A stretch of 64,000 nt of DNA from NCBI GenBank assembly GCA_963843605.1, contig CAWJLA010000010.1, positions 1 through 64,000 on the forward strand, read 5' to 3'. The stretch is from FEN-1297 sp963843605 (GTDB taxonomy: Bacteria > Bacteroidota > Ignavibacteria > Ignavibacteriales > Ignavibacteriaceae). This document shows, piece after piece, positions 43,664 to 54,000 of the stretch (position 1 is the first letter of the stretch; every line of letters begins with the position of its first letter). The position numbers and the translations under genes are program-made. The notes under the pieces are model-generated. The model was not told the DNA's origin, searched no databases, and saw nothing but the letters and a program-made list of their open reading frames with translations.

Positions 43664-43942
43664 ATGGCAGCTGCGGCAAGAGTAACAGACGTATCAACAC
43701 ACGGCGGGGTAATAACAGGGCCGGGAGTACCGACGGTGTTAATCGGCGGCATGCCCGCTGCGGTAGCCGGCGATATTCACGTATGCGCTATTCCGCCGGT
43801 TGCGCATCAGCCTACGGTTAGTCCGTTCCCGGTCGGAAGTACTACAGTAATGATACAGGGCAGACAGGCGCTTCGTACCGGTGATATTTGCGCCTGCGGG
43901 GCTTCAGCGGCAGTGGGTTTACCGACAGTAATAATAGGATAA
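43664..43942 (+). CDS. PAAR-domain spike tip protein (Pvc10/Afp10-like)
   Basis: 92 residues. The PAAR cone is seen as VTDVSTHGGVITGPG, VLIGGMPAAVAGDIHVC and GRQALRTGDICACGASAAVG, with His/Cys residues to hold one metal ion. An ATG 36 bases upstream in frame is poor. CCGGAG eight bases before 43664 fixes the start. The 137-base gap from the spike gene contains a GC-rich dispersed sequence (CTCTGCGCAGTGTGCATTGCG). Confidence 0.93.
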   Translation: MAAAARVTDVSTHGGVITGPGVPTVLIGGMPAAVAGDIHVCAIPPVAHQPTVSPFPVGSTTVMIQGRQALRTGDICACGASAAVGLPTVIIG

Positions 43943-43945
43943 TAT

Positions 43946-44359
43946 ATGTCAGAGAAATATCTCTTCCTGGGCAAAGGCTGGAGTTTTCCGCCGGAGTTTG
44001 AAAAAGAAACGGGTTCCGTAAAAATGCTTACGGATGAAAAAGATATTAACAGCAGTCTTGAGATTTTATTTTCCACATCGGTCGGAGAAAGAATTATGCT
44101 TCCGAAATACGGGGCAAACCTTAGAGATCATCTTTTTGATCCCGTCGATAACTCGATGAAAGCATACATAAAAGACCTTATCAAGACGGCAATACTTTAT
44201 TTCGAGCCCAGAATTCAGCTTGACGATATTACATTAACCGCAAAAAACGAAGAAGGCCTTATAGAGATTACACTCGATTATACTATTAGAACTACCAATT
44301 CAAGATACAATTATGTTTATCCTTTTTATATAAGCGAAGGAACAAATATTAAACGATGA
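43946..44359 (+). CDS. gp25/GPW baseplate wedge protein (Pvc9/Afp9-like)
   Basis: 137 residues of the gp25 family: LGKGWSFPPEFEKETGSVKM, ILFSTSVGERIMLPKYGANL and the C-terminal strand IEITLDYTIRTTNSRYNYVY. In contractile systems gp25 nucleates sheath assembly on the baseplate. It begins three bases after PAAR and overlaps the baseplate J gene by four bases (ATGA). Confidence 0.93.
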   Translation: MSEKYLFLGKGWSFPPEFEKETGSVKMLTDEKDINSSLEILFSTSVGERIMLPKYGANLRDHLFDPVDNSMKAYIKDLIKTAILYFEPRIQLDDITLTAKNEEGLIEITLDYTIRTTNSRYNYVYPFYISEGTNIKR

Positions 44360-47073
44360 GTAATTGCAGTATAAAAAATCCGCTTGTCCGCGACGGTACC
44401 AGCAGAACACAGCGGCTTCTAAAGGCACTATCACCGTCGTATGTATTGCCGGACGAGCACACTTTTTCGGATTTGATTAATATTGCTAAGAGACTCGCTC
44501 TTAATATTCAATGCTATAATAATGATAACCAAAGAGACGGCGACTGGCTGGCATTTATCGGAAACGATATTTCGACAATAGTCGCTTCAATCTCAAATAC
44601 CGATTCCGCCAAGATCAGCGACTGCTTCAATACGAATATTAATTTTATCAATTCATCCTCGACACTTAACGACAACGGCAGATGGGCTTTCGATAATATT
44701 TTCAGGATAATATTCTTTATCGCGGACGAAATTAATAAATGGTTTATAAATTCTGTACCCGGTTTAAGGCTCAACTCCGAACTTAAACAAACAGTAACAG
44801 CGCAGCTTAGAGATTATCTTATGGATGTTATTGTCTATTATAAATCCGCGCTAAATTCGACTAAGAATTTAATTTTAAAAGACAACATTAACGTCTGTAC
44901 TAAAGTTTTATTTGACGGCGATATCCTGCAAAGTAAATTCGACATAATATGGATTATTCCCGGTTCAGCGGAAAAGAACTGGAGCGATTATATAAACAAC
45001 ATAAATGCGGATGATTCTTTATTTAAAAATAATCCTGAAAGCGATATTAATCTGATAAAAAACGCTTCCGAAAAATTAAATCAATTCTTCGGAAAATTTT
45101 ATAATGCTGCACTGAGACTGGTGAATAACTCGCCCGATTACCTTGAAGAAACGCTCGGGAATTATCCTGCTCATCAACCTCATATAGCATTGTTCCTTGC
45201 ATTTATTCAACTATTTAAAACAGCCCAGAATGATCTGAATAAAATTACGGGTCGGCACCTTGATTATTATTACAAAGATGTTCTGCAAATAATTAATCTG
45301 GATGAAGTGCCGGACGAGGTGCATCTGATTTTTGAACTCGCTAAACAAGTTGATTCTTATCTTCTTAAAGAAGGAACGGAACTAAAAGCCGGTAAAGACA
45401 GCGCGGGTAAAGAAGTAAATTATAAAACGGAAGAAGATACTGTCTTAAATAAAGCTTCCGTTGCGCAGATAAAAACGGTGTATGTTGATTATAAAGATAA
45501 AGGACGAGTGTATTCGGCGCCTGCCGCGAATTCGAAAAACGGTAAGGGAAAAGCTTTTGATTCGGATGAACCTAAGTGGAAGACATTCGGCGAATCCCAG
45601 AAAAATATTTCGCCGGATAAAATGACTATGGAATACGCTTACATCGGATTTGCCATAAGTTCGCCGTCGCTTTTGCTAAATGAAGGCGAAAGAACCGTAA
45701 CAGTTACTTTATATGTATCAGGCATGCAATCAGATTTTAATATTTCGACAAATAATTTTAAATTATACCTAACGGCAAAGAATAAATGGATAGAACCGGT
45801 ATTGTCGACGGTTAAAGTAAATACTTCTTCCGGAACTATTGAATTGAAATTCGGACTAAGCAGTGACATCGATCCGGTAATCGATTTTAATTTATCCGGG
45901 CTGGAAGGGGATTTCTATCCCGGGTTCCCCGTGCTAAAAATAATACTTGCAAATGATCCTTCGTTAACATCCGAAGCTTCAAATTATGTTTACGCTCTCA
46001 TGCAGGATCTTAAGCTGATTAAAGCCGAAATTCAAACCGAAGTTAACGGTGTCGGCAACCTTATTCTGCAGAACGATGCGGGTCTTCTTAAAACCGGAAA
46101 ACCATTTTATCCTTTCGGAAATTCCCCCGGGATAGCTTCAAATTTTTATATCGGAAGCAGGGAGCTTTTTCAGAAAGATCTGAAAGATCTGAAAATTCAT
46201 ATTACATGGAAAGATCTGCCCGATAAAGATCTGAAAGATTATTATAATAATTTAATAACTCTCGGCAGCACTGAAGATTTTAAAGTTAATGTATCCACGT
46301 TAAATGATTATTCATGGAATCAGCTCGGAACCGGTACTGCCGATAATAAAAAAAGAAATCTTTTTGTTGCAAAAAACCCGGCGGACACAAGCGATAATTA
46401 TAAAAAAATTGACATAGTATTTAATGATACCGATTTTGGCGGCTACTCAAGCGGCTTAATTGATGACGTTCTGACCGAGTACGATGTAGACACTAAAAGA
46501 GGATTTATTAAATTCAGGCTCTCCGATCCGGCCGATGCGTTCGGGCATTCTATTTATCCAGGAATTTATACTAAAGCTATTATTCAGTATGCTACGTCCG
46601 GCGGTACTACGAATGTCGTTCCTAACTCACCGTACACTCCGTTTATTGATTCTCTTACCGTCGACTACACTTCCGTACAGACAATTGAACTTCCGCCTTC
46701 CGTTAATTACGATACCGGCAAAGGGAAATTCTACCTGATTTATCCTTTCGGTATTAAAGAGATTAACGGAGGTACTGCACATACTGATTTACTGCCTCAG
46801 TTTAGTACTGAAATAAATACTGTTAAAACGCATAATGAAGGAGAACTTTACATCGGAATAAAAGATTTAAATCCTTCGCAGACATTTTCATTGCTTTTTC
46901 AAATGGCGGAAGGAAGCGCCGATCCAAAGCTTCCGAAACAGAATGTAATCTGGTCCTATCTTTCCGGAAACGACTGGTACGAATTTGATGAAACGGAAAT
47001 TATTTCGGATGCAACTGACGGATTAGATCAAATCGGGAATAATACTGTTCAGCATCCCCGAAAAAGCCGATAA
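44356..47073 (+). CDS. baseplate J/gp47-like protein (Pvc11/Afp11-like), N-terminal part
   Basis: 905 residues of a wedge protein: SNCSIKNPLVRDGTSRTQRL start, helical region, then the gp47-type beta region (LLKEGTELKAGKDSAGKEVN, DTKRGFIKFRLSDPADAFGH, VIWSYLSGNDWYEFDETEII). The frame breaks near 47045-47055: past that, the +1 reading goes on as SIPEKADNKNSILTPGYHWI and joins the next fragment at once. With the join the protein has about 1216 residues, usual for Afp11-like proteins of Bacteroidota. Confidence 0.88.
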   Translation: MSNCSIKNPLVRDGTSRTQRLLKALSPSYVLPDEHTFSDLINIAKRLALNIQCYNNDNQRDGDWLAFIGNDISTIVASISNTDSAKISDCFNTNINFINSSSTLNDNGRWAFDNIFRIIFFIADEINKWFINSVPGLRLNSELKQTVTAQLRDYLMDVIVYYKSALNSTKNLILKDNINVCTKVLFDGDILQSKFDIIWIIPGSAEKNWSDYINNINADDSLFKNNPESDINLIKNASEKLNQFFGKFYNAALRLVNNSPDYLEETLGNYPAHQPHIALFLAFIQLFKTAQNDLNKITGRHLDYYYKDVLQIINLDEVPDEVHLIFELAKQVDSYLLKEGTELKAGKDSAGKEVNYKTEEDTVLNKASVAQIKTVYVDYKDKGRVYSAPAANSKNGKGKAFDSDEPKWKTFGESQKNISPDKMTMEYAYIGFAISSPSLLLNEGERTVTVTLYVSGMQSDFNISTNNFKLYLTAKNKWIEPVLSTVKVNTSSGTIELKFGLSSDIDPVIDFNLSGLEGDFYPGFPVLKIILANDPSLTSEASNYVYALMQDLKLIKAEIQTEVNGVGNLILQNDAGLLKTGKPFYPFGNSPGIASNFYIGSRELFQKDLKDLKIHITWKDLPDKDLKDYYNNLITLGSTEDFKVNVSTLNDYSWNQLGTGTADNKKRNLFVAKNPADTSDNYKKIDIVFNDTDFGGYSSGLIDDVLTEYDVDTKRGFIKFRLSDPADAFGHSIYPGIYTKAIIQYATSGGTTNVVPNSPYTPFIDSLTVDYTSVQTIELPPSVNYDTGKGKFYLIYPFGIKEINGGTAHTDLLPQFSTEINTVKTHNEGELYIGIKDLNPSQTFSLLFQMAEGSADPKLPKQNVIWSYLSGNDWYEFDETEIISDATDGLDQIGNNTVQHPRKSR

Positions 47074-47251
47074 TAAAAATTCAATTTTAACTCCCGGATA
47101 TCACTGGATTAAAGCTTCGGCAGCAAATAACAGCACGGCTGTCTGCGATACTATAGAACTAATTGCTCAGGCGGTTAAAGCGGCATATAAGGATAATTCT
47201 AATGCCCCGGACTTTCTGAATAATGTCCTTTCCGCAGGTGCTATTTCTAAA

Positions 47252-48004
47252 ATGCAAATAAAAGATTCTGCAATAAAATCAATATCTCAGCCGTTTGCTT
47301 CATTTGGCGGAAAACCTAAAGAGTCGGACGAAGAATTTTATGTGAGGGTAAGCGAGCGTCTTCGCCACAAGCACAGAGGTATTTCAATCTGGGATTATGA
47401 AAGAATTGTACTTCAAAATTTCCCGTCGATCTATAAAGTAAAATGCATTAATCATTCTACATACAATTCTGATGCTGACGAATTCGCGCCGGGTTATGTA
47501 AGCGTAATAGTAATACCCGGACTGTACAATAAAAATGCGGTTAATCCGCTCGAGCCGAGGGCGCCGGTTTCTACCCTGACTGAAATAAAAGATTTTCTCG
47601 GAAGTAAAATTTCTCCCTTTGCAAAAGAAAATATTAAAGTTCTTAATCCTTTTTACGAAAAAATTAAAGTTGAATTCAAAGTAAAGTTTGAAAAAGGTTA
47701 CGATGATTGGGGGTATTACTCCGTGCTTCTTCAAAAAGACATAATGGAATTCCTTTCACCGTGGGCATTTAAGGACGGACAGGATATTTCATTCGGCGGA
47801 AAGATTCATAAGTCGGTTATACTGAATTTTATCGAAGAAAGATACTACGTTGATTTTGTTACCGATTTTAAAATGCTTCAGATAATTAAAGATCAAAACG
47901 CTAATGATGTAATGGAATATGTGGACGAAGCCTTGCCTTCAACTTCAATATCAATACTGGTTTCTAACGATACTCATAAAATAGAAAAAGTTGTGAACTG
48001 CTGA
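47252..48004 (+). CDS. baseplate J/gp47-like protein, C-terminal part
   Basis: Coding in this frame already starts near 47052. It contains the most conserved baseplate_J segment: FASFGGKPKESDEEFYVRVS and ERLRHKHRGISIWDYERIVL, then a terminal domain with PFYEKIKVEFKVKFEKGYDD. The internal ATG at 47252 is unlikely to be a true start. The stop overlaps the next start (TGATG). The break is one base in an otherwise healthy gene. Confidence 0.87.
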   Translation: MQIKDSAIKSISQPFASFGGKPKESDEEFYVRVSERLRHKHRGISIWDYERIVLQNFPSIYKVKCINHSTYNSDADEFAPGYVSVIVIPGLYNKNAVNPLEPRAPVSTLTEIKDFLGSKISPFAKENIKVLNPFYEKIKVEFKVKFEKGYDDWGYYSVLLQKDIMEFLSPWAFKDGQDISFGGKIHKSVILNFIEERYYVDFVTDFKMLQIIKDQNANDVMEYVDEALPSTSISILVSNDTHKIEKVVNC

Positions 48005-50610
48005 TGAATGAAAAAATGCCATATATCGATAAAGACAGAATACTTCCCGAAAGCCAGGACTACACCTATCTGCGGGCGAAGGGAATAGAATATATTCAGC
48101 AGCTGGCATCGGAGAACTGGACGGACTATAATGAACACGATCCCGGCATAACCATACTTGAAATTCTCTGCTATGCCGTTAGTGAGCTTGGATACAGAAC
48201 AGGATTCCCGGTTAAGGATATACTTGCGGAAGGAGACAGGTCACTTAATGCAAAACAATTCTTTACGGCCGGCGAAATACTTACCTGCAATCCTGTTACG
48301 ATTAACGATTACAGGAAAATACTGATTGATATTGAGGGTATTAAGAACGCCTGGCTTGCTCCTGCGGACGGGATTAAACCGCAGATATACGCGGACTGCG
48401 GTAAAAGTGCTCTCTCTACAAAAACGGGAATTAAAAATTCAAAGCAGATAAATCTCAGCGGTCTCTATAGCGTTATACTGGAAATGGAAGTTGATGATGA
48501 ACTCGGAAACCTTAATGTTCATTGTTTTAAAAAAGATATAACCTCAAAAACCAAGTCGTTTAAAATCGAAGTTATACTTCCTCCATGGGATACTTTTTTC
48601 AACGAGCCTTTGCTTCCAGAGGAGTTTTCAATTATTAATCTTACTTCGATAGAAAAATCACAGAAATATAAGGGACAATTGCAGGCGAAGTTCGGCAGCG
48701 ATTATATGATATATGAATGCATAGTAATCAGCACGGGAATAAAATCTTCAGATAATAAAACATTAATCGAAAACAAGCTGAACAGCAAAGCCAAGGACAA
48801 TATTTTGGTTCGCTACAGGGAAATAATAATAAAAACCGTAGGGTATGCAAAACTAGCTTTTGCTTTGCTTCATGAGCATAGAAATTTATGTGAAGATTTT
48901 TATTCGATTAAAGGAGTTGATATTGAAGACATTGCGGTCTGCGCCGATATCGAAATAAAGCCCGATGCGGATCCGGAGGAAACTTTGGCGGATATCTATT
49001 TCCGTCTTGAAAATTTCTTTTCTCCCCGGGTAAATTTTTATACGATGCCGGAATTAAAAGACAAGGGAAAAAAGATCGAGGAAATATTCGAGGGTCCGCT
49101 TCTTAAGCACGGTTTTATCGATGAGGATGAACTTGAAGGTTCGGTTTTCAAAACGGTAATTCATGTATCGGATATTATTCAGATTTTAATGGATGTGGAC
49201 GGTGTTGTTGCGGTAAAAAATATTCAACTGTCCGGTTTATTTAATTGCGAAGTAGAAATTGAAAGCGAAAAGTGGTGCCTTAAGATTCCGTCCGGACGGG
49301 CCTCCCGTTTGTGCATGGATAATTCAAAGATAGTCTTTTATAAGGGATTGATTCCGTATTACGCAAATAAAAAAGACACCCTGAGCAAATTAAACGATCG
49401 TGAAGCTCTCAGAAGATTTTCTCGGCTGGCGAAGGATGATTATGATTTAAAAATTCCCGCGGGTACCGACAGACATATTGAAGATTATTATTCTATACAA
49501 AACGAGTTTCCCCTTTGTTACGGCATAGGAGAAGAAGGGCTTACTTTATCCGAGACTGCTCTCAGAAAAGCTCAGGCAAAACAGTTAAAAGCTTATTTAC
49601 TGTTTTATGACCGGATACTGGCAAATTTCTTCGCGCAGCTTGCCCATACTAAAGACCTGTTCTCGTTAAATCCCGGCATAAAAAAAACATATTTCCCGTT
49701 TAATATTCTTCCGTTCGATAAAGACGGCAGCATGATAGTCCCGAATCTGCCGCCGTTATTAAAAGACTTTGTAGATACATTGGATTTCACGAAGCAGGGG
49801 TTTAATATAGATGATTTATCGACGTATCAAACAGAATGGGAAGCCTACATCAATGACCCGGCTAATATTCCGGCAGAGGATGTCCGAAATGATTTGCTTG
49901 AAAGTGAGGAAGTTTATGAGGACAGGCGCAACCGGTTTCTGGATCACCTGATGGCGAGATTTGCAGAGCAGTTTACGGATTATGTAATGCTGATGTATAC
50001 GCTTGATAAAAAGAAAGCTCCTTCGGTTCTCATCGAAGATAAAATTGCCTTCCTTAAAGATTATCCCGAAATATCATCCAACCGCGGCAGGGCTTTCAAT
50101 TATAAAGATCCTTCCGCGATATGGGATACGGCTAATGTGAGCGGACTTAAAAAGCGGGTTTCGCGCCTGCTTGGTATAAATTTCTACGAAAGAAAAACCT
50201 TATCTGATTGTGTTGAAAAGGGCTTTGTTATTTACCAGGAAAATGATAACGACGGCATAAACGAATATCGGTTCAGGCTCGAAGACAAAAACGGAAATAT
50301 ACTTCTGAGCAGCTCTACTCATTACACCGATCAAAACCTAATGAAAGTCGAAATTCAGGAAGTAATAAAATTCGGCAGGCTGCCGGAATATTTCGATATA
50401 TCAACAACGAAAACCGGAAAGTATTATTTCAATCTTCTTAACGATTCCGGCGATGTAATTGCCAGGCGTATAGAATATTTCAATACTAAATCCGAATTAC
50501 TGCAGGCTGTCGATATTGTAATTAAGTACGTTGACGAAAGCCTGACGGAATGCGAAGGTTTTCATTTGGTCGAGCATATTATTATTAAGGCCGAGAACAG
50601 TCGCCGATGA
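48004..50610 (+). CDS. Afp12/Pvc12-like baseplate protein, N-terminal part
   Basis: 868 residues with the family start YLRAKGIEYIQQLASENWTD and YNEHDPGITILEILCYAVSE. This resembles gp6-like baseplate wedge proteins of eCIS and T6SS-iv loci. A long mixed region follows up to CEGFHLVEHIIIKAEN. Reading on in the next frame gives HIL-RPRTVADELLKVCINKD, the usual EHILLRPR-type ending of this family. One indel lies in ATTATTATTAAGG (about 50580-50598). The wedge and J proteins together build the baseplate ring. Confidence 0.85.
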   Translation: MNEKMPYIDKDRILPESQDYTYLRAKGIEYIQQLASENWTDYNEHDPGITILEILCYAVSELGYRTGFPVKDILAEGDRSLNAKQFFTAGEILTCNPVTINDYRKILIDIEGIKNAWLAPADGIKPQIYADCGKSALSTKTGIKNSKQINLSGLYSVILEMEVDDELGNLNVHCFKKDITSKTKSFKIEVILPPWDTFFNEPLLPEEFSIINLTSIEKSQKYKGQLQAKFGSDYMIYECIVISTGIKSSDNKTLIENKLNSKAKDNILVRYREIIIKTVGYAKLAFALLHEHRNLCEDFYSIKGVDIEDIAVCADIEIKPDADPEETLADIYFRLENFFSPRVNFYTMPELKDKGKKIEEIFEGPLLKHGFIDEDELEGSVFKTVIHVSDIIQILMDVDGVVAVKNIQLSGLFNCEVEIESEKWCLKIPSGRASRLCMDNSKIVFYKGLIPYYANKKDTLSKLNDREALRRFSRLAKDDYDLKIPAGTDRHIEDYYSIQNEFPLCYGIGEEGLTLSETALRKAQAKQLKAYLLFYDRILANFFAQLAHTKDLFSLNPGIKKTYFPFNILPFDKDGSMIVPNLPPLLKDFVDTLDFTKQGFNIDDLSTYQTEWEAYINDPANIPAEDVRNDLLESEEVYEDRRNRFLDHLMARFAEQFTDYVMLMYTLDKKKAPSVLIEDKIAFLKDYPEISSNRGRAFNYKDPSAIWDTANVSGLKKRVSRLLGINFYERKTLSDCVEKGFVIYQENDNDGINEYRFRLEDKNGNILLSSSTHYTDQNLMKVEIQEVIKFGRLPEYFDISTTKTGKYYFNLLNDSGDVIARRIEYFNTKSELLQAVDIVIKYVDESLTECEGFHLVEHIIIKAENSRR

Positions 50611-50689
50611 GCTTCTTAAAGTATGTATAAATAAAGACTGTACAGGCTGCAGGGGTTTTATAGATCCGTATTCGTTCAGAATAACCGCC

Positions 50690-51049
50690 GTGGTTCCTTA
50701 CTGGCCGCAGCGGTTCAGGAATATAGATTTTAGAAATTATTTTGAATCGACTATTAGGGCGGAAGCACCGGCTCATGTTCATTTAAAAATCTGCTGGGTG
50801 GATGAGGAAAGCATGGCGGATTTCGAAGAAAAATACAAAGCCTGGCTTACTGCCGTATCTCAAGAATTTATTGATGCCGGTGATCTGACTATGAAACAGA
50901 ATTTATTGATTGAAAGTCTTTCATCTTTAAGAAGTGTATATCCTGAGTCGAGGCTTTATGATTGTAATAATGAGAATCAGGACAGCGTATTGCTGTTAAA
51001 TTACTCAGTTTTAGGATCAACCAACGAGGACGAAAATGACAACGTGTAA
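50690..51049 (+). CDS. Afp12/Pvc12-like baseplate protein, C-terminal part
   Basis: The frame is coding from about 50596 (VADELLKVCINKDCTGCRGF, IDPYSFRITAVVPYWPQRFR) and the GTG at 50690 is internal. The end (YFESTIRAEAPAHVHLKICW, EKYKAWLTAVSQ) is typical of this protein in related loci. The joined gene encodes about 1014 residues. Its end overlaps the start of the PKD protein by 14 bases. Confidence 0.8.
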   Translation: MVPYWPQRFRNIDFRNYFESTIRAEAPAHVHLKICWVDEESMADFEEKYKAWLTAVSQEFIDAGDLTMKQNLLIESLSSLRSVYPESRLYDCNNENQDSVLLLNYSVLGSTNEDENDNV

Positions 51050-54000
51050 TTATTATCCTAAATTTGAAGCAAACCAGGTTTTAACTGCCGACCAGATGAA
51101 TCAGCTTACGGGCTTTCTTGAATCGCAGGAAAGGTTAACAAGGAGATTGTTCGGGGCAGGTATTTTCTGCGGCTTGGAAATAAGCTATTCGGCATCTCCG
51201 GCAGTCAAAATAAATATATCCAAAGGATGCGGCATAACAACCGGGGGCTATCTAATAACCTCAGATGATGCGGAGCTTACCCGTTACCGTCCGTATAAAG
51301 ATCCGGGGAATTACGAACTTTTCGGCAATGCGGATTCTCAAATATTATTATGGGAATTGCTTCCTGCGATTATTGAAGGGGAGGATGAAACTATTTCCGA
51401 TCTAACCGACGTGTTCCTAAATGGCAAGGCGGTAATATTATATCTGGAAATTCAGGATGTTGATCTCGAAACTTGTACAAGCGATAACTGCAACGAGAAA
51501 GGCAGAAGGATCGAATTTTGTGTTAAATATTTATTAATAAAGCTGGCCGATCTTCAGGTAATAATCGGTAAATGCATTCAGCTAAAACCGGGTGCCGACC
51601 TCGCGGCGGCAGTTAATGCAAAATACCGTCTGCCGGCCGTATCCGTAAAGCGAGAAACAGAACTCGCGCAGAAATATAAATATTATGCTTACACTGATCT
51701 TCAGAAATATTATTCAGAACTTATAGAGCCGTCGCTGAAGGAAATTCAAAACGCCGTCGAAGAAAGTTATAACAGGTTTAAACCGCTTCTTGCTGATAGA
51801 TTTAATGATCCTTTTCATGATTTTAATTTAGCCGCGCTTTATAAAAAAACAATAGAATCGAATCCTTACGGCTTCCAGTACTTTTATGATTTTCTAAAAG
51901 ATCTTGTACTGGCTTATAATGAATTTAAAACAGCCGCTTTCGATTTAACTTCTTCATGTCTGTATAACGAAACGTGTTTCCCGCTTCATCTGATGCTGGG
52001 AGAAGCCAAAGGCTACGCCGGCTGCGAACCGTCTGTATACCGGCAGATTTTCATTCAGGCTCCTCTGTATAACGGTCAGAGCCGGCTTTATGAAAAAACT
52101 CTCATGCTTTTTGAACGACTTGTAATCATGACGAGTAGTTTTTTAATCCCCGGAGCAGAAAACAGCGGAATAAAAATAACTCCGAGCAATGAAAAAAGAA
52201 CAGTACTTAGTGAAAGAGCAATTCCTTATTACTACCAGACAAAGGGAAATTATATTCTTCACCATTTCTGGAATTACGAACTCAACAGGAAATGCGAACA
52301 ACAGTTTAATTTATCGTATAATTCTTTCCGGTATACGGAAAAACTTCCTGCTTCTATTAAGGATCCTTTATCGTATGACGGATATGACTATCCGTTTTAT
52401 AGAATTGAAGGGCATTTGTTGACTGATTGCGGAAAGGCTTTTGATTTTATTAACGGTGAACTTAATAAATACAATCTGCCCGTAAAATTGTTAAAGCTAA
52501 AGATCGGAAGAGAAGCGGACTCGCAGCTGGTTAATTTAAACTGCCGCTTCGAAGATCTTGAATTAATGTACGACTCCATAAAAACGGAATTCCTTTGCTT
52601 CCTTAAAAACGAAATAGAATTTTTTGCCGGACTCGATTATGAGGCACAGCCGGGCGGCACTGAACTACCCGGGACACTGAACGGAACGGTAAAAACTAAA
52701 TCGGGTGAAGCAATACCGGGTATAAATATTATCGTAACCGCAGTGGGCGCAGGCGGGAAGCAATTTGGTGTTGTTTCAGATGTAAACGGGAATTTCAGAA
52801 TTAGTAATCTTGACAAAGGCGTTTATGAAATAGTTGTAAGTTATACGGGATTTAATCTGTATAAACAGCAGGTAAGTATTGAAACGGGAAAAACCGTAAA
52901 TATAAATATAGTACTTGAACCGGTCGTAAATCCGGGTAAGGGAACAGTTGTAGAAACTTCAGGCGGAATTATAAAAGGCATCTCCACTCAAAATCTTGCT
53001 AAAGGAGATTTCCTGAAACTGGCAACCGGAAAAACATTTTCCGGAACGTCGGTGGGTAATATGTATCTCGATTATGCCGCTGGTGGTGTAAAGACTGATA
53101 TTCTTACTTTTATAAACAGTTACTGGAAGAATGTGATCGGTAAGGTGAACATAGATTGGGGTATTATCGTGGGACAGTATGTTTATCCTTTTAATATAGT
53201 GGGAGCCATTGAAAACCTTGTCGGTTCAATAGCTGATAATTTAAAAGATTTTAACATCAATATAGTGCAGAGTAAAAGCGATGCACTGGCGGCGGACGCA
53301 AAAAATTTCAGCGATAAAATATATGCCGATCTTAAAGACCCGAAATATCAGCAAACCGGCAGGGAAAGCGAGATTCTTCTGCACTTAAGCGATTTAATCG
53401 GTAAATGTACGTTGTCAAATTTTAAAATGGTTGAAGATACTTATAGAAAAAGAGCGGCCGAAATTCAAAAACTCACGCTGTTCTCTTATTATATTTCAAA
53501 TCATCCGGGAGTTGAACATAAAGCCGGGGTATATTCGGGCGGCACTTTTATACTGGTATACGATGATAAAGAAATAGTAGTAGCTGATTTTGCGCTTCCT
53601 TTTATTTGCTGCTCCGATTGTCCGCCGGTTACTTTTATATCGGCTACACCTGTAACTTTTAAACTTCCCAAAAATAAATTCTGCTTGAACGATAATACCG
53701 AATACAACTTTATCCTTGAGCCGCCCGGAGGCGAGGTGAAAGGTCCCGGCGTAACTAAGGCCGATGCCGCGGGAGGATATAGTTTTAATCCTTCCAAAGC
53801 GCAGGAAGGAGACATTAATTTTACTTATAACGTTGACTTGAATACATATAATCTTTTAATAACCGTTATTGATATAAAAGCAAACTTCGTTTACACGTTT
53901 AGCAAACCGGTTACGGGCAATAAAGAACGTGAAGTCCGGTTTACGTCTTCGCCGACAGATGCCGACAGTTATAGCTGGAACTTCGGAGACGGTCAGACTT